Positions 53,401-61,193 of a stretch of DNA of 64,000 nucleotides are shown piece after piece (position 1 is the stretch's first letter; each line of letters starts with the position of its first letter). A program made the translations under genes and the position numbers. The notes under the pieces are model-generated. The model was not told the DNA's origin. It saw nothing but the letters and a program-made list of their open reading frames with translations, and ran no database searches. This stretch comes from Embiotoca jacksoni. Taxonomy: Eukaryota > Chordata > Actinopteri > Embiotocidae. The stretch is from the NCBI GenBank assembly GCA_022577435.1, contig JAKOON010000015.1, positions 12,970,830 through 13,034,829 of the forward strand, read 5' to 3'.

Positions 53401-56400
53401 TGACGCCTCAGACATTTTTTATTGTTGTCTCACGGGTCAGAAGGAGGAACGTTATGTTTCAGGTTCTTCAAGCGCTGTTTCATTAGCATGGCTACAAGAG
53501 ATACGACTTCATCTCATGGTTGGCTGACATTGACTTTGACTGACAGGAAAGTACGAGCAAAAGAAAATACAATGCAAAAAAAAAAAAAGAAGTAAAATGC
53601 TCAAATAGAAAGCTAAATGTAGCGTGATGTTATTCAAACGAGATGTAAGCAGATTTTCTAATAGTAGCAGGCTCTTAAAACATCTCTATAAAAGCTGTTT
53701 ATGAGTGATCAGACCGAGGGAGGTGACCCTTGACAGCTTTCTTGTTGCGTCTGAGGTTTCCTGGTCAGTGCAGCGTCAACAAGAGAGGTGAGTCGATCGA
53801 TAAGGTTGGGGTGGGGGTTGGAGAGTAGATGGACCGGCAGCTAATATATGGAGCGAGGCTGAGGGAGCCAAAAGCCCCAGGCCGGGGGGGGGGGGGAGGG
53901 TGGAGAGAGGGTTAGGTAGTACTGAGGGAGCAGGGGGAAGGGAAAGGGAGAGAGGGCGAGAGTGTCAAGGAAGCCGATGAAGCCATATGGGTTAAAGAGC
54001 TGGTGTGAATTTGCCTCTAGATGTTGATCTTTTTCCTGGTTTCTGTGATTAACAGTATTTTGGGAGATCTTTGGGTGGTATTTGTAAACCATGAGGAGTG
54101 GGAGTGCTGACATGACCACTGATCAGGTCAATCCATTGTAGCTAATGTATTATTCAGAGGCTTAACTGATCTGTAATCAGAGTACCTTTAGCACCACAAT
54201 CACACCAAGAAGGAACCAAAGTCATTGGAATGAAGCGAACCAAAGTCCAAATAGTTTTATATTAAATCTAAAAATCGGAGCCTCAAATGTTCAAATATTT
54301 CTTATGGGTGGATTTATTCAGTTCTAATTTGGTGTCAGAATAGACACAATGGAGAAGAAAAAGAGCATGGGAGCATTCTGACTATGGGAGTGATGGATTA
54401 TCTTGATGTACTGTGACCTAAACAGAGACTAGACTGTCATCAGCAGAAACTGGCAGCTGCCTTAAGAATTTGTTTTGTCAATTCACTGCATGTGAGGTCA
54501 TTTAACAGCTAATCTGACCATGTTGTGTCCAGTGAGTTTACTGTGACGCCCCCAGGCCACCGTAATAATGCGCCCCTGAGGAGAACAAATCCCGACTCTA
54601 AGTCCTTTATTCCTTCTGCCATCAGGCCTCTAAACGCTGACAGTGGGTGCTTTAAATGACTGTGACATTTTGTAATTTCGTATGCACAATAACTTATTTC
54701 TACCTATAACTTGTTTGTCTCTACTCCCACAGTTTTCGCTGTATCGAACTATGATCTGTTGATCTGTTGCTTGACATATGGCCAAACTACTTTGTCAGTG
54801 AGTTTTTATGGTTGCATGTATGGACTGAGTAAGCTGCAAATGAATTACCCTTTTTGGGATCAATAAAATTGTCTGAATCTGGTACATTGTGGCCAACAAT
54901 AGCGCCCCAGATGATGTAATAAGCAGCAGAAAGCATTTGAACAGGACTCTGCTCCCCTCACACCACCGGGATGAGGAGGCGCCATAATGACCCCGCTAAC
55001 GTAGATTCGGAAAACAAGTCCAGTGGGAGCTCGGTTTTCTTTTAAGCATCAATAAGTCCCTGTTATTATGCAAATATATCCTGTGTGATCTCAATTGAGT
55101 TTAAGAGATCACTAATTGTAATTCAAAACTTTACATACATAATACGATTGGGCCAAGTAGTGGAAAAGTAAACTGTGGAAATGCATTCTGGTCATCCAAA
55201 TTCTGTTAACTAGTACTATGCACATCTGCTGAGGTCTGATACACTCACTAAAACATGCACTAGTAGCCACTGTACAAATGGTAAACATTGTTGCTCATTT
55301 CATAGATTAAAATAATCATACAAATAATTCAATGGTAAAAATATATATACGTGACATGTCTCCATAAATTCAGATTTTTCCTCAATACAAATTGTGTTTA
55401 CAAAGCAGGGTACTTCATGTGTTGATGTACTCAAGTTGAGTTGATCACTTGGCACTGATTCTGAGCCCAACTCTCCCCATGCAGCCGAAGATTATGATCT
55501 GTATAATCTATTGCTGTTAATCTGTTTAAAACAAACACCTAGTGGCAATCTCACACCAGGGTCTGAGGCATGTAGAGCTGCAGCTGTCACACCAGCCATT
55601 CCAGCAAGAACATCTTACCACAGGACTCAGGCTTCCCCTCTGCTAGCACACTGCTGCTGCCACTCTTCTGCACCACCAGAGCTTCTGCTCACAGCCCCCC
55701 ACCACGCAGAAGACAACGCAGAAGACAACGCAGAAGACAGCGCAGACAGCAGCACACACGCGCACGCATACACAACAAACAAACAAACAAACAAACGACC
55801 AACACAAGGAAAGGAAACACAAAACAGGAAAGAGAAAATCATGAGGGAGAAACAATCATGGGAGAAGAAAAATTAAAATGAACAAATAGGCAGTTGAATA
55901 AAACATAATGGTTTGTATCGGCACTAAAGAGTGCAATCATTGAACATTTATTAGCTTGGGTTTTTTTTTTGTAATCTTTAAAAAAAAAAAATAAATACCT
56001 CTACTCGCTGTCACTAGCTGCCACTGACTGTGTTGTGACTCAGTTGTATACTTAAGCTGATCCTTCGTATAGGGCTCTTGTATATTCAATTTGATATACA
56101 TTTTACTGTGATAAATATGCTGCTGATGCAACTGCATGTACAGTGTGCTCTATGTAATTTAGGGTGTGTCTATCCGCCCCAGAGGGTGGTTTTTATAACT
56201 TGTGGTAAAGGAGATGACGCTAAAAATAAATCTATAACAAAGTTACACCTCGTAACTGAGGAGGAAAAAAAGTTGCCTAAACTTTTTAGAACAATGTCCA
56301 ATACATTTTAATCATTTACAGGTAATTAATGACTTTCCTACACACCATCATTTGGAAAATGTGAATCTGAAGTCAGTTTTAACATCTGTTTCCAGATTGT

Positions 56401-58337
56401 TTGACTGCTTCTGCCCATCTGCAATAAATCCAAACCACTTTCAAATTATGACAGAGAAAAGGGAAATCGGGAGAAAATTGAGGAAAAGATTGTTAGAGTT
56501 CATGCAACTTGCTAATAAATAAAAAGGACATGCATCTATATTCATCATGCAGACATGCAAAGTTTCATAACGTGCAAATATGAATCGTGTACAAATAAAC
56601 GATCAAAAGGCAACCTAAAAATATAGATTTCAATTAAATAAAGAATCATTTGCCTCCCTGTGGCTGTAGTGCACTTGTTTAATCATGACAGCACTCCAAA
56701 CATGGTAAAATAAATAAATTGAAAAAAAAAAAAAAAACACACAGAAAAGCACGCAAAACAGATTTTAGTGTGGTGCGAGACACATCCAGGCAGCAGGGAA
56801 CATTTCTTGTGTGACCACAGAGAGAACACATCTTGTCTATGTTTTGTTGCATCATACACAGATAAGCCTCCATGTGGTGCAGAGGATTTTCTGTTTTGTT
56901 TTGAACACAGAAGCTTCAGTCATATCGCATATTGTCCTGCCCTGGTACCACAATGAGTGTCACAATATCAGAACCTCAACAATCTCGCCCTGCAATAAAC
57001 TTGAAACTGGTGTGCATCACAGGCTCAGTGGCTTTTCTGCGCCCGTCAAGTATGCGTGCGTGCAAGCATGAGACCACCCAACCACTTTGAGCGTACAAAA
57101 CCCACAGATTTATGTAAAACTACGTGAATGGCGTGAGAATTATACACACAGCTGTAGATGTTTTCAGTCCATTAATCAAACCTCTTTGTGCTAATCTGCT
57201 TAAAACTGGCACCACGTAATGCAACATAAGCTTCTGCCAAACAGTTACTGTAATGCAGTGCAATGCACACGCAACCAATAAATACATTTCATTCCTGTCC
57301 ATTAGTTGAGCTAACACCAAAAAATTCCAACTCCTTTTTTAGAGCAAATTCAAGTTCCAGCGATTAGAGCCGAACAGTTATCGAAGGTCAAACCGCACAA
57401 CATTGACGTACAGCTGTTTTCGACAATCAAGCACAAAGCGTGGAGGAATATCCACACGCCACCTTTCACCATTCCAGCATGCTTTGCGAAAACCATCTCC
57501 ATCACACTCGTTTTATGAGACCGCACGCGAGTTAGAGAGGAAGGAAGAAATGAGTGTGAGAGACAGACAGAAACATATGAGGCCGTCAGAGATGCATCCA
57601 GAGATAAAAGGACAAGATGGAAACAAGGCCGTGTGTGACAGAGAAAAACAGAACAGGAGTCTGAGCCTGAAAATGAAAATGGGAAGTTACCTGTAGGGTC
57701 AAACTCATTGGAGGGAAGTGAGGTTTTGTCACTTTTGGGTTTCTTGTCTGGGGGGTGGTCTTTACTGAGAATGCTGCTGGTTCTAGAAAAAGAGGAACAT
57801 CCGTGAGAAACACCTAAACCAGGCGGGTGGAACAGTGCACAAGCAGCATTAATCCAGTACATTCACAAATATGCTCACACTATAGTGTTTCATACATGGC
57901 ATTTTCTACAGGCAAAGTCAGTGCAATGTATGCATCTTACTGTACTATACCCTGCATCAGCAGACGCTTCAGGCAAGTGAAGGTTCAGGAAGAATTACGG
58001 CAACAGAAAGAACCAACAATTGTTCATTTCAGCAGTGAGAATAATGTGGCAGGAGGACCTCCTAGTGTATGAATCATGCCGAGTGTGTCTACTGTATAAT
58101 GTGACAGCCAGAGAGGATGTGGAGCCGCTCTGCTGAGTGCCCAGAGTGCAAGGCCAGAGAAAGGACACTCCTCAGTGGAGATGCCACAAGGCCAGACTCC
58201 GGCTTGAACCTCGGGACGCTATGTATGGCTGCCTCTGCCTATACTGGCCCCAACTGTGAAAGGCCACTGTTCTGTTCACAGTGAAAGGCAGTGATGGGCC
58301 GCCCTCAGAAGAGGGACCCCTTTGTCCCTCACTCTGT

Positions 58338-58400
<63 letters not shown>

Positions 58401-60521
58401 CCTGAGCTGAGTGGGGGTTGGTGGGGTATGTTTGGTCCAACCTCTGAAGACTCCTGTGTTGCAGCACATCAGGCTTAGTAAAACCTGCCTCATTTCCCTG
58501 ATCTGTGTGAACGAGTGGCGTGTCTGCGTGTGCCATCACAGGATTACCCACCAGTGAGCATGCATGGCTCTGCAACATAATCAGACGAGGAAACGATTCT
58601 TACCTGTTTGCTTTCTTGGGAACCCTGCAAGATTAAACAGAATGACAATTAGAATCTCAAAGAAATGCCCCGACGGACAACTACTGTAATACAATACACG
58701 AAAGCTGAGCTATTTATGCCTGTATGGAGGGGGAAAAACAAGATGCCACGCTGACAGCTTCTACTGAGACCCATGTCGTGGTAAACAAGATAATCCAGAT
58801 CAAACATCAGAGTTCTTCAGCTGCAGATTAAAGCCTTTTCCAGGTCAAATGTCCTCCGACTCGTAGATCTTCGCCGTGAGTGTGCGTGTGTCGCGATTAG
58901 CTCCTCACGGACATCACAACTTGACTGTAATAATCATATCTTAATCACATACATGGCCTGCTTCCTTCGAAGCGGCGTGCCCCGAGACTGGTTACTGCCA
59001 CAGCGATGAAAGTAGTTAGAAATACCGTCACATTTTCTCAAGCGGTGAGTAATCAGATGGTTAATTGTAAAACGTTAACGACGGTGTTAATATGTTTAGT
59101 TTAGTTTATCGCCGACTAATGCACAATGTGGTATTACAAAACCGGTCTTAAATCTTGCATTTTGCACCTTTGAGAAATCCCAACTTACAGCAAAATCTTT
59201 ACACAAAAAGTAATTCTATATTAAAGGCGAAAGGTCAGCCTCCACACCGTGACATGGAATGGGGCTGAAAAGAACATGCATTTGTATTTGTGGAAATAAA
59301 CTCACAAAACATGAGCTCACTAGACCTGGAAATTCTTACAAAAGAATCAGTTGTAACGCCAGTATTTAATCCTAATGAAACATAGAAGAGTTTTAAAATG
59401 TATATAACTCGTGTGTTTAGGTTTCCCTGTAAGTCACTGAGGAACACGGAAACAATATAAAGCAATTTAAAGGGTGTCAAAGATCAAACAGTATTATATG
59501 TGTAACGTACTTTCCGATGAAAGTGATATCTCCTGAAAACTCGTGAAGTTTGTGCCAATTATCTGGGTGGCCCCTCAGATCTCCATTATTCAGCAGTCCA
59601 CGGTGGGGTCCGCACAGTCAGCACGGCTCGTTTTTCTCCAGGCAGAAGGAGCATGTTTTGCCATTCTACTTCATTTAGTATGAAAAACCCCCTGCTACCG
59701 GGTAGAACGGCTTACTGTTACATCGTTACCATAAAGGCTAAATTTAGACTCTTTTTTTTTTTTTTTTATGATTTTTTTTTTTTTTTTTTACCGTGATGAA
59801 GTGGAAAACATGGAAAAGATTGCCGTCTCAATGTGGAAAGAATCCCACAGCAGTAAAAACATTTTCAAACTTTATTGTGATGCCCACATCTCTTTATGCA
59901 GGGCGTTGAGACACTGGTGCAGTGTCAAACACGGCTTGAAATGAACAAAGTGTCGTATGGAAATGTAAATGGACGCAAACAATAGGAAACAGGCAAGTTG
60001 AAATTGTAGTAGTGCTCTTCAGTATTTCGAGTAACTACACTTTTCAGAACACCAGTCTTCCGAAAATGAGGAGGCCTCGCGACTTACTAGCCCACATTAA
60101 CTCCCTTTCTCCTTGCGACACTGTGTCCCATTCAGAGCCACGCAGAGGCAGCTGAATAGCCCGTTTATGAAAATGCCCAGACTGTAATAAGTTCCAGAGC
60201 CTCCAGCAGAAAAAAAAAAAAAAAAACTAGCTTTAAGTAGCCCACTCCCTTAGAAACCTCTGAATTGGGGAGATGGAAAAGTCTGCACATAAACACACAC
60301 ACACACACACACACTTGAAAGGTACATGCAAATGCAAAAGCTCAGAGATGGTAAAACTGAGTAGGCAGATGTTGTTCTTGGTTGATCACACGGGCACAAA
60401 TGAAAACACGACAGGCAAACCAAGTTCTGAGGGTCTGGATGATGCAACCGACTGTCGACAATGTCTGTGCTGAACTAGACTTATGAATCATGCTTTCAGG
60501 AATACTGCTGTACCTCGACAT
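38895..60521 (-). CDS. arhgef12: ARHGEF12 (LARG) orthologue, Rho guanine nucleotide exchange factor 12, 40 coding exons
   Basis: RhoA-selective exchange factor linking G-alpha-12/13 and plexin/receptor signals to actin control at the plasma membrane. Forty minus-strand exons join without a frame break into 1415 residues plus TAG (human LARG is about 1540). PDZ residues ~41-118 (GFGLTVSGDNP, AAMRAGVQTGDRIIKVNGT); RGS-like/LH ~334-545 (KSRPAHLAAFLHHVISQFDP); DH ~768-960 (ELFYTERAHVRML, TKYPLLLDNI); PH ~995-1128 (LYTLLLEDILVLLQKQDERL); acidic low-complexity C-terminus ending NKDKR. LARG rather than PDZ-RhoGEF (ARHGEF11), because the N-terminal SILSKDHPPDKK, the RGS-like core and the C-terminus fit LARG and the actin-binding insert typical of ARHGEF11 is absent. 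Every splice junction has GT-AG and matching phase. The start exon is the least certain part. Teleosts may have a and b copies; I cannot tell which this is. Confidence 0.95.
39014..39089 (-). CDS. arhgef12: arhgef12 coding exon 39
   Basis: Encodes DVEAKYNNLIRQRPERPAAD then TDGNK, matching KKVEESYTILCQRL of LARG. Residues ~1388-1413. Confidence 0.92.
39217..39446 (-). CDS. arhgef12: arhgef12 coding exon 38
   Basis: Encodes AGYLVLEGYGGPGESSTDDD, matching NYLILDGYDPVQESSTDEE of LARG, and ends QVLSHLRNLQANLNYLK, the start of the C-terminal coiled segment. Residues ~1311-1387. Confidence 0.96.
39540..39776 (-). CDS. arhgef12: arhgef12 coding exon 37
   Basis: Encodes LAALKQVLVTQLMSQEAAEQ and SGDTGFFDSPEDY. 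Matches the C-terminal helical region and the EHFFDAREAH acidic patch of LARG. Residues ~1232-1311. Confidence 0.95.
39892..40104 (-). CDS. arhgef12: arhgef12 coding exon 36 (poly-Glu)
   Basis: Contains a run of ten Glu residues from a GAG-rich tract, then GFVDPELPYQVAEDGRGG and SRADEALKT. It leads into the helix that matches LDALRNLGLLKQLLVQQL of LARG. The poly-Glu run is a probable length polymorphism. Residues ~1161-1232. Confidence 0.92.
40205..40299 (-). CDS. arhgef12: arhgef12 coding exon 35
   Basis: Encodes GERDGVEIITAGVSRLSRDP then RTSTGSAQST. Disordered region after the PH domain. Phase 1 on both sides. Residues ~1129-1161. Confidence 0.9.
40393..40470 (-). CDS. arhgef12: arhgef12 coding exon 34 (PH C-terminal helix)
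   Basis: Encodes WQRLITQRADAMK and VIPLPQT, the PH C-terminal helix plus linker. The donor GA|gtgggt was chosen because only it keeps the phase into exon 35. Residues ~1103-1129. Confidence 0.9.
40589..40676 (-). CDS. arhgef12: arhgef12 coding exon 33 (PH)
   Basis: Encodes NKSFFVLSMSDNGPQIYELM then APTVSDQR. Donor AAC|gtgaga. Residues ~1074-1103. Confidence 0.97.
40844..41011 (-). CDS. arhgef12: arhgef12 coding exon 32 (PH)
   Basis: Encodes LYTLLLEDILVLLQKQDERL and NFSPIIKLNTVLVRSVAT, the PH core including strands that bind activated RhoA in this family. Residues ~1018-1074. Confidence 0.98.
41142..41217 (-). CDS. arhgef12: arhgef12 coding exon 31 (PH start)
   Basis: Encodes NLDLTKKTMVHEGPLSWKVN then KDKTI, the first PH strands. 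Residues ~993-1018. Confidence 0.97.
41411..41488 (-). CDS. arhgef12: arhgef12 coding exon 30 (DH-PH linker)
   Basis: Encodes RLEDYQRRLDLSSLK and a variable end. Matches RLEDYQRRLDTSSLK of LARG. Residues ~967-992. Confidence 0.97.
41618..41653. repeat. (AAAAG)n tandem repeat
   Basis: Five to six aaaag units in the intron between coding exons 29 and 30. Confidence 0.85.
41758..41858 (-). CDS. arhgef12: arhgef12 coding exon 29 (DH end)
   Basis: Encodes NAVEKDKVKQAADCCRKIL and HVNQAVKESEDKQ, the last DH helix leading to the DH-PH linker. Residues ~933-966. Confidence 0.97.
41859..42962 (-). other. arhgef12: arhgef12 intron 28 (about 1.1 kb)
   Basis: AT-rich intron with a G-rich patch at 41,990-42,014. 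No extra exon or recognisable repeat seen. Confidence 0.7.
42963..43077 (-). CDS. arhgef12: arhgef12 coding exon 28 (DH CR3)
   Basis: Encodes CRRLQLKDIIPVEMLRLTKY then PLLLDNIVKYT, the DH helix that contacts Rho switch regions. Residues ~895-933. Confidence 0.98.
43358..43483 (-). CDS. arhgef12: arhgef12 coding exon 27 (DH)
   Basis: Encodes TFCSNQPFALEIIKTKQKKD and SRFTSFIQ. One of the most conserved DH blocks. Residues ~853-894. Confidence 0.98.
43878..43922. repeat. Perfect 18-bp inverted repeat with 9-nt loop
   Basis: The arms TTCCCGTTACTGAGGAAG (43,878-43,895) and CTTCCTCAGTAACGGGAA (43,905-43,922) are exact complements. The loop is gcggatgct. Intronic, between coding exons 26 and 27. 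It would fold as a stable hairpin in RNA or cruciform DNA. Confidence 0.95.
44247..44332 (-). CDS. arhgef12: arhgef12 coding exon 26 (DH)
   Basis: Encodes SILEQMAAVRKRNESSVIDL then IGDDLLSW; matches VRKRNETSVIDQIGEDLLTW of LARG. Residues ~824-852. Confidence 0.97.
44592..44738 (-). CDS. arhgef12: arhgef12 coding exon 25 (DH CR1)
   Basis: Encodes ELFYTERAHVRMLRVLDHIF and DIKNIFTNLEEILQLH, the first conserved region of the DH exchange domain, with the Glu of the TERAHV motif. Residues ~775-824. Confidence 0.97.
44969..45120 (-). CDS. arhgef12: arhgef12 coding exon 24 (pre-DH and DH start)
   Basis: Encodes SEDDQGTDSEHDPPNWQQLV and GREVLAGLRPHEIKRQEVIN. The Trp-containing NWQQLV and KRQEVINE blocks precede the DH domain and include the GEF-switch-like activation region of the family. 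Residues ~724-775. Confidence 0.97.
45223..45255 (-). CDS. arhgef12: arhgef12 coding exon 23 (linker)
   Basis: A 33-nt exon encoding AHEGTPKAIR, matching TEHGTPKPFRK of LARG. Acceptor ttttgtag, donor gtgagg. Residues ~713-724. Confidence 0.92.
45347..45485 (-). CDS. arhgef12: arhgef12 coding exon 22 (linker)
   Basis: Encodes GTPTSGPSRLSDGLQSDP then FDLCSLDQLQEDDRESD, matching the DFPPPPLDQVQEEE region of LARG. Residues ~667-713. Confidence 0.92.
45565..45768 (-). CDS. arhgef12: arhgef12 coding exon 21 (linker)
   Basis: Low-complexity linker beginning GKALDGRPRPQKQ, with MSVNMSSPNSAPYSSETS near the end. It corresponds to the variable region between the RGS-like and DH domains of LARG. Residues ~599-667. 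Confidence 0.92.
45856..45961 (-). CDS. arhgef12: arhgef12 coding exon 20 (basic linker)
   Basis: Encodes a Lys/Glu-rich stretch then FPSILGPQRRPSRIEAAS, matching FPSILGPPRRPSRHD of LARG. Residues ~564-599. Confidence 0.96.
46055..46169 (-). CDS. arhgef12: arhgef12 coding exon 19 (end of RGS-like)
   Basis: Encodes TTMQYVIYTYMKQLGVRVKE then SKRVRISFLPKIK, a near copy of the corresponding LARG block. Residues ~525-563. Confidence 0.97.
46806..46838 (-). CDS. arhgef12: arhgef12 coding exon 18 (RGS-like)
   Basis: A 33-nt exon encoding (L)LTTQTTEEEK(C), between ttccacag and gtaaga. Residues ~514-525. Confidence 0.9.
46939..47076 (-). CDS. arhgef12: arhgef12 coding exon 17 (RGS-like helix)
   Basis: Encodes QKRSMGLTVAEVELARLDQE and ERSYAENIITKIEDI, the long helical end of the RGS-like domain. 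The acceptor (acatgtag) has a poor pyrimidine tract. Residues ~468-514. Confidence 0.95.
47254..47359 (-). CDS. arhgef12: arhgef12 coding exon 16 (RGS-like)
   Basis: Encodes RRRTELIPEEINRQHVQTLQ and LPDIQKNLEDF. Its acceptor tract on the transcribed strand is an uninterrupted TG repeat followed by tttcag. Residues ~433-468. Confidence 0.96.
47364..47403 (-). promoter_or_regulatory. arhgef12: (TG)n tract forming the 3' splice-site region of arhgef12 exon 16
   Basis: On the transcribed strand about 19 TG units run directly into tttcag and the exon. There is no conventional pyrimidine tract nearer the exon. UG repeats next to acceptors are bound by TDP-43 and reduce exon use in known cases such as CFTR exon 9, so the repeat length could affect inclusion here. 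Confidence 0.7.
47593..47635 (-). CDS. arhgef12: arhgef12 coding exon 15 (RGS-like)
   Basis: A 43-nt exon encoding NLKVAVPESVSSDL, matching LKVSVPDEMSADLE of LARG. Residues ~419-433. Confidence 0.94.
47919..48017 (-). CDS. arhgef12: arhgef12 coding exon 14 (RGS-like)
   Basis: Encodes LCYLYADLYKQTNSKETRR and VFMDLHTFFIDRGA. Donor GCA|gtacgt; acceptor ctatcag. Residues ~386-418. Confidence 0.97.
48134..48244 (-). CDS. arhgef12: arhgef12 coding exon 13 (RGS-like)
   Basis: Encodes TNGQCNSFNSIEQLKSRPAH then LAAFLHHVISQFDPAPV, the first helices of the RGS-like domain. Donor gtgaga. Residues ~349-385. Confidence 0.97.
48378..48479 (-). CDS. arhgef12: arhgef12 coding exon 12 (RGS-like start)
   Basis: Encodes SRLVSQIIGAEDDYFDSDQE, the acidic segment at the N-terminal edge of the LARG RGS-like domain, where G-alpha contact and GAP-type residues lie in the family. 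Residues ~315-348. Confidence 0.95.
48649..48783 (-). CDS. arhgef12: arhgef12 coding exon 11 (linker)
   Basis: Ser/Pro-rich linker ISRIFGVGSPESLCPRDSSC followed by SPKSTPRN and ending ETEDTTDL. Phase 0 on both sides. Residues ~270-314. Confidence 0.88.
49093..49200 (-). CDS. arhgef12: arhgef12 coding exon 10 (linker)
   Basis: Low-conservation linker (PGGDADDGSMFETERTTLP). Supported by acceptor aatcctcag, donor gtaagt and an exact phase-0 length of 108 nt. Residues ~234-269. Confidence 0.85.
49575..49599. repeat. (AT)n microsatellite
   Basis: About 11 at units in the intron between arhgef12 exons 9 and 10. Confidence 0.9.
49809..49928 (-). CDS. arhgef12: arhgef12 coding exon 9 (coiled linker)
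   Basis: Encodes EEYSRNPSPKLLKDIQEAKK and HIPQLPGQL, a close match to the LARG linker between the PDZ and RGS-like domains. Phase 0 on both sides. Residues ~194-233. Confidence 0.95.
50022..50026. repeat. Target-site duplication gcgat, left copy
   Basis: Identical to 50,338-50,342, flanking the solo LTR. Confidence 0.85.
50027..50337 (+). mobile_element. Solo LTR (311 bp) with 5-bp target duplication, in arhgef12 intron
   Basis: Starts TGTGG and ends CTACA (TG...CA). It is flanked on both sides by the identical pentamer gcgat (50,022-50,026 and 50,338-50,342). Inside are a TATA box (tataaa at 50,181-50,186) and a polyadenylation signal (aataaa at 50,254-50,259) in the expected U3-R order. 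The internal coding part is gone, as after LTR-LTR recombination. It lies antisense to arhgef12 between exons 8 and 9. A 5-bp duplication fits Ty3/Gypsy-type or Copia-type elements. Confidence 0.85.
50338..50342. repeat. Target-site duplication gcgat, right copy
   Basis: Identical to 50,022-50,026. Confidence 0.85.
50483..50560 (-). CDS. arhgef12: arhgef12 coding exon 8 (coiled linker)
   Basis: Encodes DENSSVCNQKADILQRMI then SKEQQELQ, matching the LARG segment NQKVEILRKMLQKEQERLQ. Symmetric phase-0 exon. Residues ~168-193. Confidence 0.95.
50873..51045 (-). CDS. arhgef12: arhgef12 coding exon 7 (PDZ end, Ser/Pro linker)
   Basis: SGSYVALTVLGRPPG closes the PDZ domain, followed by a Ser/Pro-rich linker (SSPNSPAAERPYSPQD) that ends SPHSPW before gtacta. 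Residues ~110-167. The acceptor follows a long poly-T-like tract. Confidence 0.93.
51156..51213 (-). CDS. arhgef12: arhgef12 coding exon 6 (PDZ)
   Basis: Encodes VNGTLVTHSNHIEVVKLIK, with the PDZ alpha-B helix and its binding-groove His (SNH). Residues ~91-110. Confidence 0.96.
51448..51497 (-). CDS. arhgef12: arhgef12 coding exon 5 (PDZ)
   Basis: Encodes DGAAMRAGVQTGDRIIK, the second half of the PDZ core. Acceptor ctgccag, donor gtattg. Residues ~74-90. Confidence 0.96.
52614..52712 (-). CDS. arhgef12: arhgef12 coding exon 4 (PDZ start)
   Basis: Begins GLVQRCVIIQKDENGFG and carries the PDZ carboxylate-binding loop (GFGL). It joins DPT directly to GLVQR, so the Ser/Lys-rich linker found here in human LARG is absent from this model. 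Residues ~41-74. Confidence 0.95.
54540..54892 (+). mobile_element. 5'-truncated LINE tail in arhgef12 intron
   Basis: Translates RRTNPDSKSFIPSAIRPLNA with a stop soon after, the C-terminus typical of fish non-LTR reverse-transcriptase proteins (L2/Rex-like). It ends about 230 nt later with ttttgggatcaataaaat, the usual 3' tail form of these elements. It lies antisense to arhgef12. The family level is inferred. Confidence 0.65.
55726..55800. repeat. 12-bp tandem repeat and (AAAC)n
   Basis: Three near-identical copies of gcagaagacaac at 55,706-55,745, then an acac-rich step and five aaac units at 55,775-55,796. Confidence 0.75.
57691..57782 (-). CDS. arhgef12: arhgef12 coding exon 3
   Basis: Encodes SSILSKDHPPDKK and SNEFDPT, matching the N-terminal segment of LARG just before the PDZ domain. 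Acceptor tttctag, donor gtaact, phase 1 exit. Residues ~10-41. Confidence 0.93.
58332..58399. repeat. (TG)n microsatellite in arhgef12 intron
   Basis: About 33 TG units with one early interruption (tgtatg), between coding exons 2 and 3. Confidence 0.97.
58604..58624 (-). CDS. arhgef12: arhgef12 coding exon 2
   Basis: A 21-nt micro-exon between cttgcag and gtaaga, encoding (R)VPKKAN(R). It corresponds to the FPLKKP region of mammalian LARG. Residues ~3-10. Confidence 0.8.
59752..59790. repeat. Paired poly-T runs
   Basis: Two T runs of 16-18 nt separated by atga, in an arhgef12 intron. Confidence 0.9.
60292..60314. repeat. Short (CA)n microsatellite
   Basis: About 11 CA units in the intron below the candidate start exon. 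Confidence 0.9.
60514..60521 (-). CDS. arhgef12: arhgef12 candidate start exon (ATG TCG AG)
   Basis: Eight coding bases before donor GAG|gtacag. The context ACCACC-ATG is a strong Kozak match, an in-frame TAA lies just upstream, and the phase (AG|G = Arg) fits exon 2 exactly, giving MSR-VPKKANR. A weak acceptor (gtacaag) lies at 60,538. Human LARG begins with MS followed by a longer stretch before Arg, so this is plausible but not proven. Confidence 0.5.
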
Positions 60522-61168
60522 GGTGGTTTAAAAGTGTCTTGTACATGTTAAAACGGTTTAAAGAGAACTTTAGATGTCGAAAAGGAAGCATATTCACTCG
60601 ATACTGAAGAAAAGGCCTCAAACAACAAGGTGTGTTTACGTGGACAGAGGCAAACATCCAGCTAACAGCTGCTATTTATGATGACGAAATAATTTTGCAT
60701 ATAAAAACGAGTACTCAAAATGATAGGGCTTTCTGCTCTGCAAATTTCAAGGATATCAAATATAGTATGGTTTGGGTTTCACCACTATAATAAATACACT
60801 TGCATGCTATTTTTTTTTCTCAAATTATAGGTAGCCTTCCTAAACAGCAAACCAGAAGTATTCTGCTGCACAGACTCCTGAAGTTGCCAGGCCTCTGGTA
60901 AAAGTTGGTACAAACACATCAACATACCACTTCAGGGCCTGACTCTTAAACTTCTCTAGAAGGCCCCTGGCAACCGGATTTGGATCACAATTTACCATTT
61001 GCAAACTGTGGATTCCCTCATTTATAACTAATGTTTCCGATGTTTTTATAAGAAACAACAAAAGGTACAACAAAATAAAAAAAAACTTTCTCTGTGAGGA
61101 CAACTTTCCACCTGGGTGGACGAGTGTGCTGCTGTCACGTTGCTGTTTGCACTCAACCAGCAAGAGTG

Positions 61169-61193
61169 TGGCGAGAAAAAAAAAAAAAAAAAA
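61169..61193. repeat. Poly-A run
   Basis: An A run of about 21 nt in the large 5' intron of arhgef12; further A-rich runs lie at 61,299-61,313 and 61,918-61,930. Confidence 0.85.

Larger units (their letters stand above)
52713..57690 (-). other. arhgef12: arhgef12 intron 3 (about 5 kb)
   Basis: Phase-1 intron between SNEFDPT and GLVQRC. It holds the LINE tail at 54.5 kb, a G run at 53,884-53,894 and AT-rich sequence. I saw no exon for the Ser/Lys linker that human LARG encodes at this point, but a symmetric cassette exon could have escaped me. Confidence 0.6.

Noticed and set aside
57350..57862. 170-codon minus-strand frame
   Set aside because: Only the 92-nt core (57,691-57,782) is a true arhgef12 exon; the rest is intron read-through.
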